The notes under the pieces were generated by a model, which was not told the origin of the DNA, did not search any database, and saw only the letters and a program-made list of their open reading frames with translations. A stretch of DNA of 7,359 bases from Candidatus Dormiibacterota bacterium (GTDB lineage Bacteria > Chloroflexota > Dormibacteria > Aeolococcales > Bog-877): the NCBI GenBank assembly GCA_003132265.1, contig PKXE01000077.1, positions 15,886 to 23,244 on the forward strand, given 5' to 3'. Shown piece after piece: positions 1 to 5,848 of this stretch; position 1 is the first letter of the stretch; every line of letters begins with the position of its first letter. The translations under genes were made by a program, and so were the position numbers.

Positions 1-216
1 GTTCACGACACCGCCCAGACGCGTGAGGATCAGGCTCAGCCGAGCCCATCCGCCGCTCGGCCCAGCCCTCTGGGCGCTGGAACGGCGCTCCGCGCGTTGT
101 CGGAGCCACTCATCGGCGGTCGGTCGGCGTGGCCACGTTGCCGCGAGAAATCCTGCCGCGGCGGCAAGGAAAGCTGCGCTCAACACGGCCTGCAGGTTCC
201 AGGGTGAGGCGGGCAT
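1..216 (-). CDS. tadC: TadC-like pilus assembly membrane protein (partial, N-terminus only)
   Basis: Open frame on the minus strand that runs off the left edge. About 72 residues are visible. They begin with a hydrophobic segment (about residues 6-28, rich in Ala, Leu and Phe) and continue into a basic, Trp/Arg-containing stretch and an amphipathic segment. This fits the N-terminus of TadC, the second T2SSF-family platform protein of Tad pili, which normally pairs with TadB in the cytoplasmic membrane around the TadA motor. The identification rests mainly on position directly after tadB, because the diagnostic T2SSF domain lies outside the window. The start is uncertain. ATG at 216 and GTG at 219 lie just after the tadB stop, with an AGGAG upstream at long spacing. 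An ATG at 246 in the same frame would overlap tadB by 26 bases but has no visible ribosome binding site. Confidence 0.72.
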   Translation of the reverse strand, partial: MPASPWNLQAVLSAAFLAAAAGFLAATWPRRPTADEWLRQRAERRSSAQRAGPSGGWARLSLILTRLGGVVN

Positions 217-220
217 CACG

Positions 221-1198
221 TCACGCGTCTGGCTCCTGGCCTTCATGGAGGCCGACGCGTAAAGGGAACGCCCCCAACTCCGGCAGGACAAGCGTGGCCC
301 CAGCACCGGCCCGCCGAGAGGAGGTGTTGGCGCTGAACTCCCTCACCTGGGGTGCGAGCGGCAGCAGGTCCGGCTGGGGAAGACGGAGGATCCGCACCAT
401 CCATGCGTATCCGATCACGATCAGGGCAATCAGACCTCCTAGCAGAAACTCGCCTCCCACCGTCGAGTACGGGGCCAGGTACTGAGGGTTGACTACGTGC
501 AAAAGCGCCAGCAGCCCAAGTGGCATCACGGCGATCACCAGGGCGCCCAGGCGGCCCTGTGCCTGCTCGGCGCGAAGTTGCCCCTGCACGGCGTCAATCT
601 GGTGAGCCGCCCGGCTCAGCTCTTGCAGTAGCGGCGCCAGACGGCCCCCTGACCGATTACCCACCGTCAGGGCGGCGGCGATCAGGGTGAAGAGCGGTTG
701 CTGCAACCGCCGTTGAGCTTCGATTAATGCGTCTTCCAGCGGCACATCATCGGCCCGGGCGAGGATTTGGGAGATCTCTCCCCGCAGCTCGACAGGTCCG
801 CTCTCGGCCAGCACCACCAGCGACTGCCGGGTGCTGTGTCCTGCTGGGAGTAACTGGGCCAGCAGATCGACCGCGCTGAGCAGTGCGGTGCCGATCAGTG
901 CCGACCTGCGCGCCTGACGCCACCGGCGGTACGCCGCGACAGCCCCCCATCCCAGCGTCGCGATAACTAGGGCTGGAGCGGCGAGCCCCAGCAGCAAGTA
1001 GGCCACGAGCCCGGCCACCGCCGCGCCCGCCAGCGCGGGAAGTCGCCCCATGAGGATTCGCGCGGGGTACTGTAGTCGAGGGGCTGTCGGCACTGTCGAG
1101 CGACCGCCGTGGCGTGTGGCTGGTGCGACGACGAGGACCACCAGCCAGCCCGCTGCCAGAGCACCGAGAAGGGCGAGCCCAATCAGGGGAGTGGCCAT
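221..1198 (-). CDS. tadB: TadB-like pilus assembly platform protein (T2SSF domain)
   Basis: 325-residue integral membrane protein, a likely inner-membrane platform subunit on which the TadA ATPase acts to move pilin in Tad/Flp pilus assembly. Hydrophobic segments are seen at about residues 4-26, 54-72, 73-90, 217-237 and 251-271. Between them lies a cytoplasmic T2SSF domain (about 105-235) with the typical Gly-rich turn and following helix at 180-196 (GNRSGGRLAPLLQELS). The hydrophobic layout and the position between tadA and a tadC-like gene favour TadB over a type II secretion GspF. The ATG start lies 3 bases after the tadA stop with only a weak ribosome site, so translation is probably coupled. 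Unusually, about 50 mostly polar residues (273-325) follow the last membrane segment, whereas family members usually stop soon after it. The stop falls just before the likely tadC start. Confidence 0.93.
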   Translation of the reverse strand: MATPLIGLALLGALAAGWLVVLVVAPATRHGGRSTVPTAPRLQYPARILMGRLPALAGAAVAGLVAYLLLGLAAPALVIATLGWGAVAAYRRWRQARRSALIGTALLSAVDLLAQLLPAGHSTRQSLVVLAESGPVELRGEISQILARADDVPLEDALIEAQRRLQQPLFTLIAAALTVGNRSGGRLAPLLQELSRAAHQIDAVQGQLRAEQAQGRLGALVIAVMPLGLLALLHVVNPQYLAPYSTVGGEFLLGGLIALIVIGYAWMVRILRLPQPDLLPLAPQVREFSANTSSRRAGAGATLVLPELGAFPLRVGLHEGQEPDA

Positions 1199-1201
1199 GC
1201 C

Positions 1202-2581
1202 CTAGCGCCCCCGGACCGAGGCGCTCCCCAAAGCAGCCACAACCAGGTTGAGATCGATGCCGGCACCCTCAAATTTGTCAGCGATCTTGGGGGGCAGGTC
1301 GTCGAGCCGACCGATCGACCACCGCCATTCTCCGCGGGCGCGCTCGTAGCGACAGAGCTCCTCCACCACCGGGATCTCTCCTTCCACCTGGCCAGTCACC
1401 AGCCCCAGTGCGCCGACCACCCGCCGATCTCTTCCGTCCGGACCTTGGAACCGAACCAGGTGCACGACCATGTCGACCTTGTTCGCTATCTCCCGGGCGA
1501 CCGCGCCGGGGTCGGCGCGAACCTGGGCCGGGTGACGCCGGACCAGCGCCGCCAGCCTGGTCAGTGCGTCGCGAACACTGTTGGCGTGCAGGGTGGTCCC
1601 ACTGCCATCATGACCAGTCCCCATCGCGTCGATAACATCTAACGCCTCGGGTCCTCGCGATTCACCGACAAAGATGCGGTCCGGTCGCTGCCGGAGGGCG
1701 TTACGCACCAGCTGCTGGATGGTGATTTCGCCACTACCCTCGGTATTGGCCTCGCGAGCCTCGAGGGAGATGGTGTTCGCGCGACCGCCGGCGGCCGAGC
1801 GGATGTGTAACTCTCGCTGATCCTCAATCGTGATGATTCGCTCGGCGCTCGGGACCTCACGGATCAGCAATCTCAGCATCGTGGTCTTGCCGCTACCGGT
1901 TCCTCCCGACACCACGAAATTGAGCCGGGCTAGGACTGCGGCCTGAAACAGCGGCACCAGCTCCCAGGGCAAAGTGTTGGCGTGGGCGAGATCGGCGAGC
2001 TGACCGAATCGGGCAAGTTGGTGGCGTCGAATCGTCACGGCCATTGGCATCGCCACTGGAGGTAGGACCGCGTTGATCCGGGAACCGTCCTCCAGCGTCG
2101 CCGTCACCATCGGACTTGCGCGGTCCAGCCGGGACGAGCCGTTGCCTAGCATCTGTCGGACGGTCTGCAGAAGTTCCTCTTCGGAGGCGAACTCCACACC
2201 GGCAGCCTCCTGGATTCCGTCCCGCAAGACCAGCACCTCGTGCGGCCCGTTGACGATCACCTCTTCCACGAGCGGGTCGGCGAGCAACTCCGTCAGCGGG
2301 CCCAGCGGAGTCACTCGGAACAGCACCCTTCGGCGGAGAATCGCGTAGCTGTCCCGATCGAGTACCGGCGAGCCGTTGTGTGGCGCCCGCGCATGGTAGC
2401 GCTCGACCTCCTCCTGCACCAGTGCTTCGATCCAGGCGCGGTCCTCGACCCGAACCCGGGTCTCCGCCCGCAGCGACAGCTGTTCGGTGATTCCCACCTG
2501 CACGCGGGTGAGGACCCGCGCCTCGGCTATTTGCTCATCCGACACCGCGCCGGGAACAACTCCAAGCTGACGGGTGCTCAT
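1202..2581 (-). CDS. tadA: Tad pilus secretion ATPase TadA/CpaF
   Basis: 459-residue hexameric AAA-like ATPase of the VirB11/GspE superfamily, CpaF/TadA branch. It powers pilus polymerisation from the cytoplasmic face of the membrane. The N-terminal domain carries the CpaF-type stretch DPLVEEVIVNGPHEV (about 102-116). The nucleotide-binding core shows Walker A GGTGSGKTT (226-234), an Asp box around TIEDQREL (251-258), Walker B RIFVGESRG (302-310, with E307 as likely catalytic glutamate) and a His box GHDGSGTTLHANS (323-335). In the His box, Gly328 stands where Leu or Met is usual. Length is normal for the family. The ATG overlaps the CpaE-like gene's stop by 4 bases (ATGA), indicating coupled translation. 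Motifs, length and neighbours agree, so the assignment is firm. Confidence 0.98.
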   Translation of the reverse strand: MSTRQLGVVPGAVSDEQIAEARVLTRVQVGITEQLSLRAETRVRVEDRAWIEALVQEEVERYHARAPHNGSPVLDRDSYAILRRRVLFRVTPLGPLTELLADPLVEEVIVNGPHEVLVLRDGIQEAAGVEFASEEELLQTVRQMLGNGSSRLDRASPMVTATLEDGSRINAVLPPVAMPMAVTIRRHQLARFGQLADLAHANTLPWELVPLFQAAVLARLNFVVSGGTGSGKTTMLRLLIREVPSAERIITIEDQRELHIRSAAGGRANTISLEAREANTEGSGEITIQQLVRNALRQRPDRIFVGESRGPEALDVIDAMGTGHDGSGTTLHANSVRDALTRLAALVRRHPAQVRADPGAVAREIANKVDMVVHLVRFQGPDGRDRRVVGALGLVTGQVEGEIPVVEELCRYERARGEWRWSIGRLDDLPPKIADKFEGAGIDLNLVVAALGSASVRGR

Positions 2582-3471
2582 CGCAAGCTCTCGCGAACGG
2601 GTTCACGGCCGAGCGGGGGGCGCGCCTCTTCCGCTCCCGCCTTCGTGCCGCTCACTGCCCTGGGTAGGGCCGCCGCGACCACCCGGGCGCAACGCCGGAG
2701 CGGACCGGCCAACGGCCCCGTCAGTGCGGCCGGACGGGCACGATCCTCCGCTTGGACGCAGGCCCGGTACTGGTCGGGAATAGCCGCAGCAACAGCCATA
2801 CCGTATCGGCGGCGGAGCGATCGATCGACATCGCGGAGGGTGAGGCTACCGAGTCGGTTCAGGACCACGAGGCTCGGGCGCGTTCGCACCTGGCTCGCCA
2901 GGGGACCAGACAGCGTGCGGTCCAGGAGGTCGGTCCCCAACTTGGTTGGCACGACCGCCCACACCAGCATCTGGCAGACGAGGGCCGCGGTCTGGGAAGC
3001 GAGACAGTCAAGCGCGCCGACGTCAATGACGACCAGGTCATATCGGCGCCGGAGCAGGCCCACGACGTCGCCCAGCAGCCCGTCAGGGACGACCTCTCCG
3101 AGCCCAGCGACAGCTCGGCCGGTGAGAACGTCGAGCCCGGAGACCGTCTGCAGGTGCCGTGAGATCAAGTCATCATCGACAGGCTTAAGGGCAGCCTCGT
3201 GTGCCAAATAGATCAGGGAGCGATCCTCGGCGAGGTCAAGCTGGACGGCAACGGCGCCCAAATGCGGATCCGCGTCGACCAGCGCCACCGTCATCCCTTC
3301 CGTGACCAGCGCGGCCGCCAAGTTGATGCTGAGGAAGGTGCGCCCGGGCGCGCCGGTGGCTCCGGTGATACCCAAAACACTGCCTCGGCCGCCGCGCTTA
3401 GACGGGATTCCGGACCCACCATCAATGAGATGGGTCACGCTCGCTCCGGGCCGTCGCAGCAGCGCTCGCAT
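2578..3471 (-). CDS. cpaE: CpaE/TadZ-like MinD-family ATPase of the Tad pilus
   Basis: 297-residue ParA/MinD-type P-loop protein. CpaE/TadZ proteins localise the Tad machinery in the cell. The P-loop region, about residues 33-50, reads GITGATGAPGRTF and then SINLAAAL. This is a deviant Walker A without the usual KGG lead lysine and with Arg in place of the GKT lysine. The A' motif is ALVDADPHLG (63-72) and Walker B is YDLVVIDVG (144-152). A REC-like N-terminal domain found in longer CpaE proteins is absent; only about 30 residues precede the ATPase core. The frame stays open upstream to 3636 but would run through cpaB, so that extension is rejected. I chose ATG at 3471, 4 bases after the cpaB stop. 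GTG at 3438 has a better ribosome site (GGAG, 5-base spacing) and would give 286 residues. A basic, low-complexity tail follows about residue 270. Confidence 0.92.
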   Translation of the reverse strand: MRALLRRPGASVTHLIDGGSGIPSKRGGRGSVLGITGATGAPGRTFLSINLAAALVTEGMTVALVDADPHLGAVAVQLDLAEDRSLIYLAHEAALKPVDDDLISRHLQTVSGLDVLTGRAVAGLGEVVPDGLLGDVVGLLRRRYDLVVIDVGALDCLASQTAALVCQMLVWAVVPTKLGTDLLDRTLSGPLASQVRTRPSLVVLNRLGSLTLRDVDRSLRRRYGMAVAAAIPDQYRACVQAEDRARPAALTGPLAGPLRRCARVVAAALPRAVSGTKAGAEEARPPLGREPVRESLR

Positions 3472-3475
3472 CGAC

Positions 3476-4210
3476 CTAACCGGCACCGGAAGCTGACACC
3501 GGTCGCGAACAGCTCTTGGCGGCCGTGCCGCGACGAATCGCGAGCAACGCCTGGTAGGGGTCGGATATCGCCTGTTCAGTGCCTTCACAGCTGACCGCGC
3601 CGGCAGGCACCGCCCAGATCGGCTCGGTGGCGTCAATGAGCAGCCAGGGAGTGACCTGGGGCGGCGTCACCGCGATCGTGACCGTATGTGAGGGCTGATC
3701 CGCGGCAATAACCGCGACCGCCTGGGCGAGGGGCACAACGCATCCCACTGCGGTTGTATCGCCGCACAGGTCAGCGCCGGGTGCGACGCTCCCCGCCTGG
3801 GACCCGGAGACGGCGAAGAGATCCACCCGATCACCGGCACTGAGTCCGGAGGGCATGAAGGCGAGGTCCAGGCTCAGCTGCCGAAGTGACGCGCCCGACC
3901 CGAAGGCGAGGTCGTGGCGCAGGATCAGAGCACCCGCCGGAATGGTCACCAGCGCGACCGCGCCCTGAACTTCGCGGTAGTTGCGCTCCGGGATGACGTC
4001 GTCCTGGGCGGCTGCGCTCAGATGAACCAGCTCGCCTCCCGGGCTGAGGTCGGCGGTGTTGGCCCGCACCACCTGGCCGGCGGCGATGGTGCGGCTGGAT
4101 ACCAGCACCCTCACCTCACCGCTCTGGGCGTCGATGCCCAGGAAGAGGAAGCTGGCCAAGGCCGCGCAGAAGGTGACGAATCCCAGTATCACCGCTGCCT
4201 GCCGTCTCAC
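3476..4210 (-). CDS. cpaB: CpaB/RcpC-like pilus assembly protein with SAF domain
   Basis: 244-residue protein with a single N-terminal membrane anchor (about residues 4-25) and an extracytoplasmic remainder. An SAF domain follows the anchor (about 33-98), recognisable from VLVSSRTIAAGQVV and a second block VALVTIPAGALIL. The RcpC/CpaB-type C-terminal part includes SGLSAGDRVDLFAV and the beta-rich QAVAVIAADQ and TVTIAVTPPQVTPWLL blocks. CpaB proteins are envelope components of Tad pili; in diderms they partner the secretin. Four cysteines lie outside the anchor (about C149, C157, C208, C234). The GTG at 4210 is chosen because a purine-rich GAGAGGGGGG lies just upstream and the protein then starts directly before the anchor. 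An in-frame GTG at 4255 would add 15 residues. The stop lies 4 bases before the CpaE-like start. Confidence 0.88.
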   Translation of the reverse strand: MRRQAAVILGFVTFCAALASFLFLGIDAQSGEVRVLVSSRTIAAGQVVRANTADLSPGGELVHLSAAAQDDVIPERNYREVQGAVALVTIPAGALILRHDLAFGSGASLRQLSLDLAFMPSGLSAGDRVDLFAVSGSQAGSVAPGADLCGDTTAVGCVVPLAQAVAVIAADQPSHTVTIAVTPPQVTPWLLIDATEPIWAVPAGAVSCEGTEQAISDPYQALLAIRRGTAAKSCSRPVSASGAG

Positions 4211-4391
4211 CGGCCACCCCCCTCTCTGGCGCCCCCATCCCCATCGGAGCGACACCGGCGATCCCTCGCCGATGTCCGCGATTCTGCGCCGATCGGTACC
4301 GACAATGCCGGACTGCGCTTGGTGACCCTTAAGTAACTTTTGAATTCAGCCGCTCTCAGCGTACGGCCGCTCGGGCCTTCTCCCATCGGCG
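4211..4391. promoter_or_regulatory. Intergenic region between sigma factor and cpaB with palindromes and direct repeats
   Basis: This stretch between the sigma factor stop and the likely cpaB start is long for an otherwise tightly packed operon, so it may carry a second promoter. It contains a perfect 10-base palindrome TCGGTACCGA (4293-4302) overlapping the 8-base palindrome CCGATCGG (4289-4296). Two direct copies of CGCCGAT lie 20 bases apart (4267-4273 and 4287-4293), and an inverted copy is at 4385-4391. An AT-rich patch at 4327-4346 is the only AT-rich DNA here and could hold a core promoter for cpaB. I see no convincing paired -35/-10 and no clear terminator for the sigma gene. The function is inferred from sequence structure and position only. 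Confidence 0.35.
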
Positions 4392-4973
4392 TCAGGCGGC
4401 CTCGCGCAACCAGTCCGCGCACTCACCGGTACGCAGCTTGGAGATGGCTCGCTTGTACAGCCCCCGGACCCGCTCCCGAGGCACGCCCCAGTTGGCCGCG
4501 ATCTCCCGAGTGGTCCTCCCTTCGATCAAGTGCGCATGCACTACCCGAGCCTGCCCAGGCGTCAGCCGGGACAGCACCCACTGCACCGTGTCGGCCTGGC
4601 ACACCTTCTCGGCCGGATCGATGCCTCCGTCTCGAAAGGCGTGGTGACTTGGATGCGTCTCCAAAAGCACCTCCAGAGACGGTCCGGCATGGCGCGCGCG
4701 AACTTGGTCAGCCTCCCATCGATGGTGCCAACGATGGAAGGCAATGCTGCGCAGCCAGGCGCGCAGACTGGCCTCCCGGTCGCCCTGGAATGTGTGTAGC
4801 CGGGTGATCGCCACGGCAAACACGTCCTGGACCATGTCAGCCCGATCCTCCGGCGGCCGGTGCCCGAAGCAACGCTCCACATCGCCCCTGAACGTGGTGA
4901 ACATCCAGGCGACGGCTTCGGGCTCCCCCGCCCGGAGCGGATTGATCCAGATTCCGAACTCGCTCTCTTCCAC
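4392..4973 (-). CDS. ECF-type RNA polymerase sigma factor
   Basis: 193-residue sigma-70 family protein of extracytoplasmic-function architecture, with only region 2 and region 4. Region 2 spans about residues 13-95, with the core-binding helix EDRADMVQDVFAVAITRLHTF (42-62) followed by the -10 recognition helix around LRAWLRSIAFHRWHHRW. Region 4 spans about 129-182, with LSRLTPGQARVVHAHLIEG followed by a helix-turn-helix TTREIAANWGVPRERVRG. The frame is open upstream to 5162 but would cover the divergent promoter region. GTG at 4973 is preferred because AGGAGGGGGG (4981-4990) lies 7 bases upstream. No anti-sigma gene is adjacent. It is the first gene on the strand of the Tad operon, which makes control of cpaB onward its most likely job, though this is positional inference. 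Confidence 0.9.
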   Translation of the reverse strand: MEESEFGIWINPLRAGEPEAVAWMFTTFRGDVERCFGHRPPEDRADMVQDVFAVAITRLHTFQGDREASLRAWLRSIAFHRWHHRWEADQVRARHAGPSLEVLLETHPSHHAFRDGGIDPAEKVCQADTVQWVLSRLTPGQARVVHAHLIEGRTTREIAANWGVPRERVRGLYKRAISKLRTGECADWLREAA

Positions 4974-5155
4974 TTCGCAGCCCCCCTCCTGGGTCCGCCC
5001 CCGGACCCGCAGGTGACCGAGTCTCGACCGGCGCCCACCGGACCCTCTCCCCATGGGAGCGGTGGCCTCGCTCCGGTTTCGCACGGAATTTGCACTGATT
5101 GCGCAAGTGACTGCGGCAGGGGCTAACCTGTGCTCGGAGGTGTGGAGGAGCGTGC
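4974..5155. promoter_or_regulatory. Divergent promoter region between sigma factor and response regulator
   Basis: This 182-base stretch must hold the promoters of both divergent transcripts. On the plus strand a TANNNT-type -10, TAACCT (5124-5129), follows TTGCGC (5099-5104) at a 19-base spacing, which is long for a -35. The TTGCGCAA there (5099-5106) is an 8-base palindrome and could equally be an operator. GGAGGAG (5144-5150) is the response regulator's ribosome site, 5 bases from its GTG. Further inverted repeats are CTCCC/GGGAG (5047-5059, 3-base spacer) and GGAGCG/CGCTCC (5056-5074, 7-base spacer). The sigma-side promoter could not be pinned down. The region would be a natural target for the response regulator, but no clear OmpR-type tandem half-sites were recognised. 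Confidence 0.5.
4981..5008 (-). promoter_or_regulatory. Hairpin abutting the sigma factor's Shine-Dalgarno sequence
   Basis: In the sigma factor's leader, a perfect 7-base-pair inverted repeat, GGGTCCG then a 4-base GGGG loop then CGGACCC (plus-strand 4991-5008), ends exactly where the ribosome site AGGAGGGGGG (4981-4990) begins. The GTG start is 7 bases further on. A stem this GC-rich next to the ribosome site could lower or gate translation of the sigma factor, or the repeat could act as a DNA operator. No T-tract follows on either strand, so it is not a typical intrinsic terminator. The repeat is seen directly; its role is inference. Confidence 0.45.
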
Positions 5156-5848
5156 GTGTCACTTAGGGACCGAACCGAACTACTCGTGGTCGACGACGAT
5201 CCAGACAGCCGTCGGGCGCTGTCGGACCTGTTGACTGCCGACGGGTACCGGGTCGCCTGCGCATCGGGAGGCCGTGAGGCGTTGCGCCGGATCGCCAGTG
5301 AGAGCCCGGACTGTGTCGTTCTCGATTACGCGATGCCCGAGGTGACCGGCTTCGAGGTCCTGCGCACTTTGCGCGAGGCGGGAAACGAGGTTCCGGTGGT
5401 GATGCTCAGCGCCAAGAGCGACTCGTACGACAAGGTGTCGGGATACTCGAGCGGCGCTGACGTCTACGTAGGCAAGGAGGAGGACCCCGGCGTGCTTCGC
5501 GCCGCGGTGCGCCGGCTGCTGCAGCGAAGAGGCGCCGTCGCCACCCGGATCGAGACGGGCGGGCTGGTGATCGATGTGGCGACCTGGACCTGCACCGTGG
5601 ACGGGACGCCCATCGGGCTCCCGCGCCGCCTGTTCACCCTGCTGCACGCTCTGGCCAGCCAGCCCGGGAGGGTGCTTCGCAAAGAGCAATTGGTCTATCA
5701 GGTTTGGGGGATCAACTCCGACATCTACAACCGTGCGGTTGACAATGCCGTGGTCGAGCTGCGGCGCCTGCTCGGCGACAGCAGCAGCCAACCTCGATTT
5801 GTCCACACGGTGCGAGGCGTGGGCTACAAGTTCGAGGTTGCGCCATGA
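5156..5848 (+). CDS. OmpR/PhoB-family response regulator
   Basis: 230-residue two-domain transcription regulator. The receiver domain (about 7-120) has the acidic pocket D13/D14, phospho-acceptor D57 (CVVLDYAMPEVTG), S85 in VVMLSAKSDS and the conserved lysine K107. The usual Lys-Pro is Lys-Glu here (YVGKEEDP). The C-terminal winged-helix Trans_reg_C domain (about 132-228) includes LPRRLFTLLHALASQPGRV, the recognition-helix stretch YNRAVDNAVVELRRLLGD and the closing VHTVRGVGYKFE hairpin, which is typical of DNA-binding OmpR members. The GTG start at 5156 has a strong GGAGGAG 5 bases upstream. It is the first gene of a two-gene operon, overlapping the histidine kinase by 4 bases, and is divergent from the sigma factor and Tad genes. 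Those genes and its own promoter are the likeliest targets, but no binding site is proven. Confidence 0.97.
   Translation: MSLRDRTELLVVDDDPDSRRALSDLLTADGYRVACASGGREALRRIASESPDCVVLDYAMPEVTGFEVLRTLREAGNEVPVVMLSAKSDSYDKVSGYSSGADVYVGKEEDPGVLRAAVRRLLQRRGAVATRIETGGLVIDVATWTCTVDGTPIGLPRRLFTLLHALASQPGRVLRKEQLVYQVWGINSDIYNRAVDNAVVELRRLLGDSSSQPRFVHTVRGVGYKFEVAP

Noticed and set aside
1109..1642. 177-codon plus-strand open frame across the tadB/tadA junction
   Set aside because: Opposite two real genes and in shadow phase, with no domain or ribosome site seen.
221..2581. Type II secretion system reading of the ATPase and T2SSF genes
   Set aside because: The ATPase has CpaF/VirB11-type motifs and the flanking cpaB- and cpaE-like genes are specific to Tad pili.
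2240..3211. 323-codon plus-strand open frame antisense to tadA and the CpaE-like gene
   Set aside because: It lies wholly opposite two well-supported genes, has an Arg/Ser-rich composition typical of GC-rich shadow frames, and shows no recognisable domain.
3472..3636. 55-residue N-terminal extension of the CpaE-like protein
   Set aside because: It would lie inside cpaB. The extension is Arg/Pro-rich with no domain character, and better starts exist at 3471 and 3438.
4991..5008. Intrinsic terminator reading of the GGGTCCG/CGGACCC stem
   Set aside because: No T-run follows on either strand, and its place between a start codon's ribosome site and a promoter region does not suit a terminator.
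4974..5162. 63-residue N-terminal extension of the sigma factor
   Set aside because: It would cover the divergent promoter region and overlap the response regulator start. The GTG at 4973 has a strong ribosome site and gives the normal ECF length.
5180..5806. 208-codon minus-strand open frame opposite the response regulator
   Set aside because: Antisense shadow of a clearly coding gene. Its sequence has no motif and follows the codon pattern of the opposite strand.
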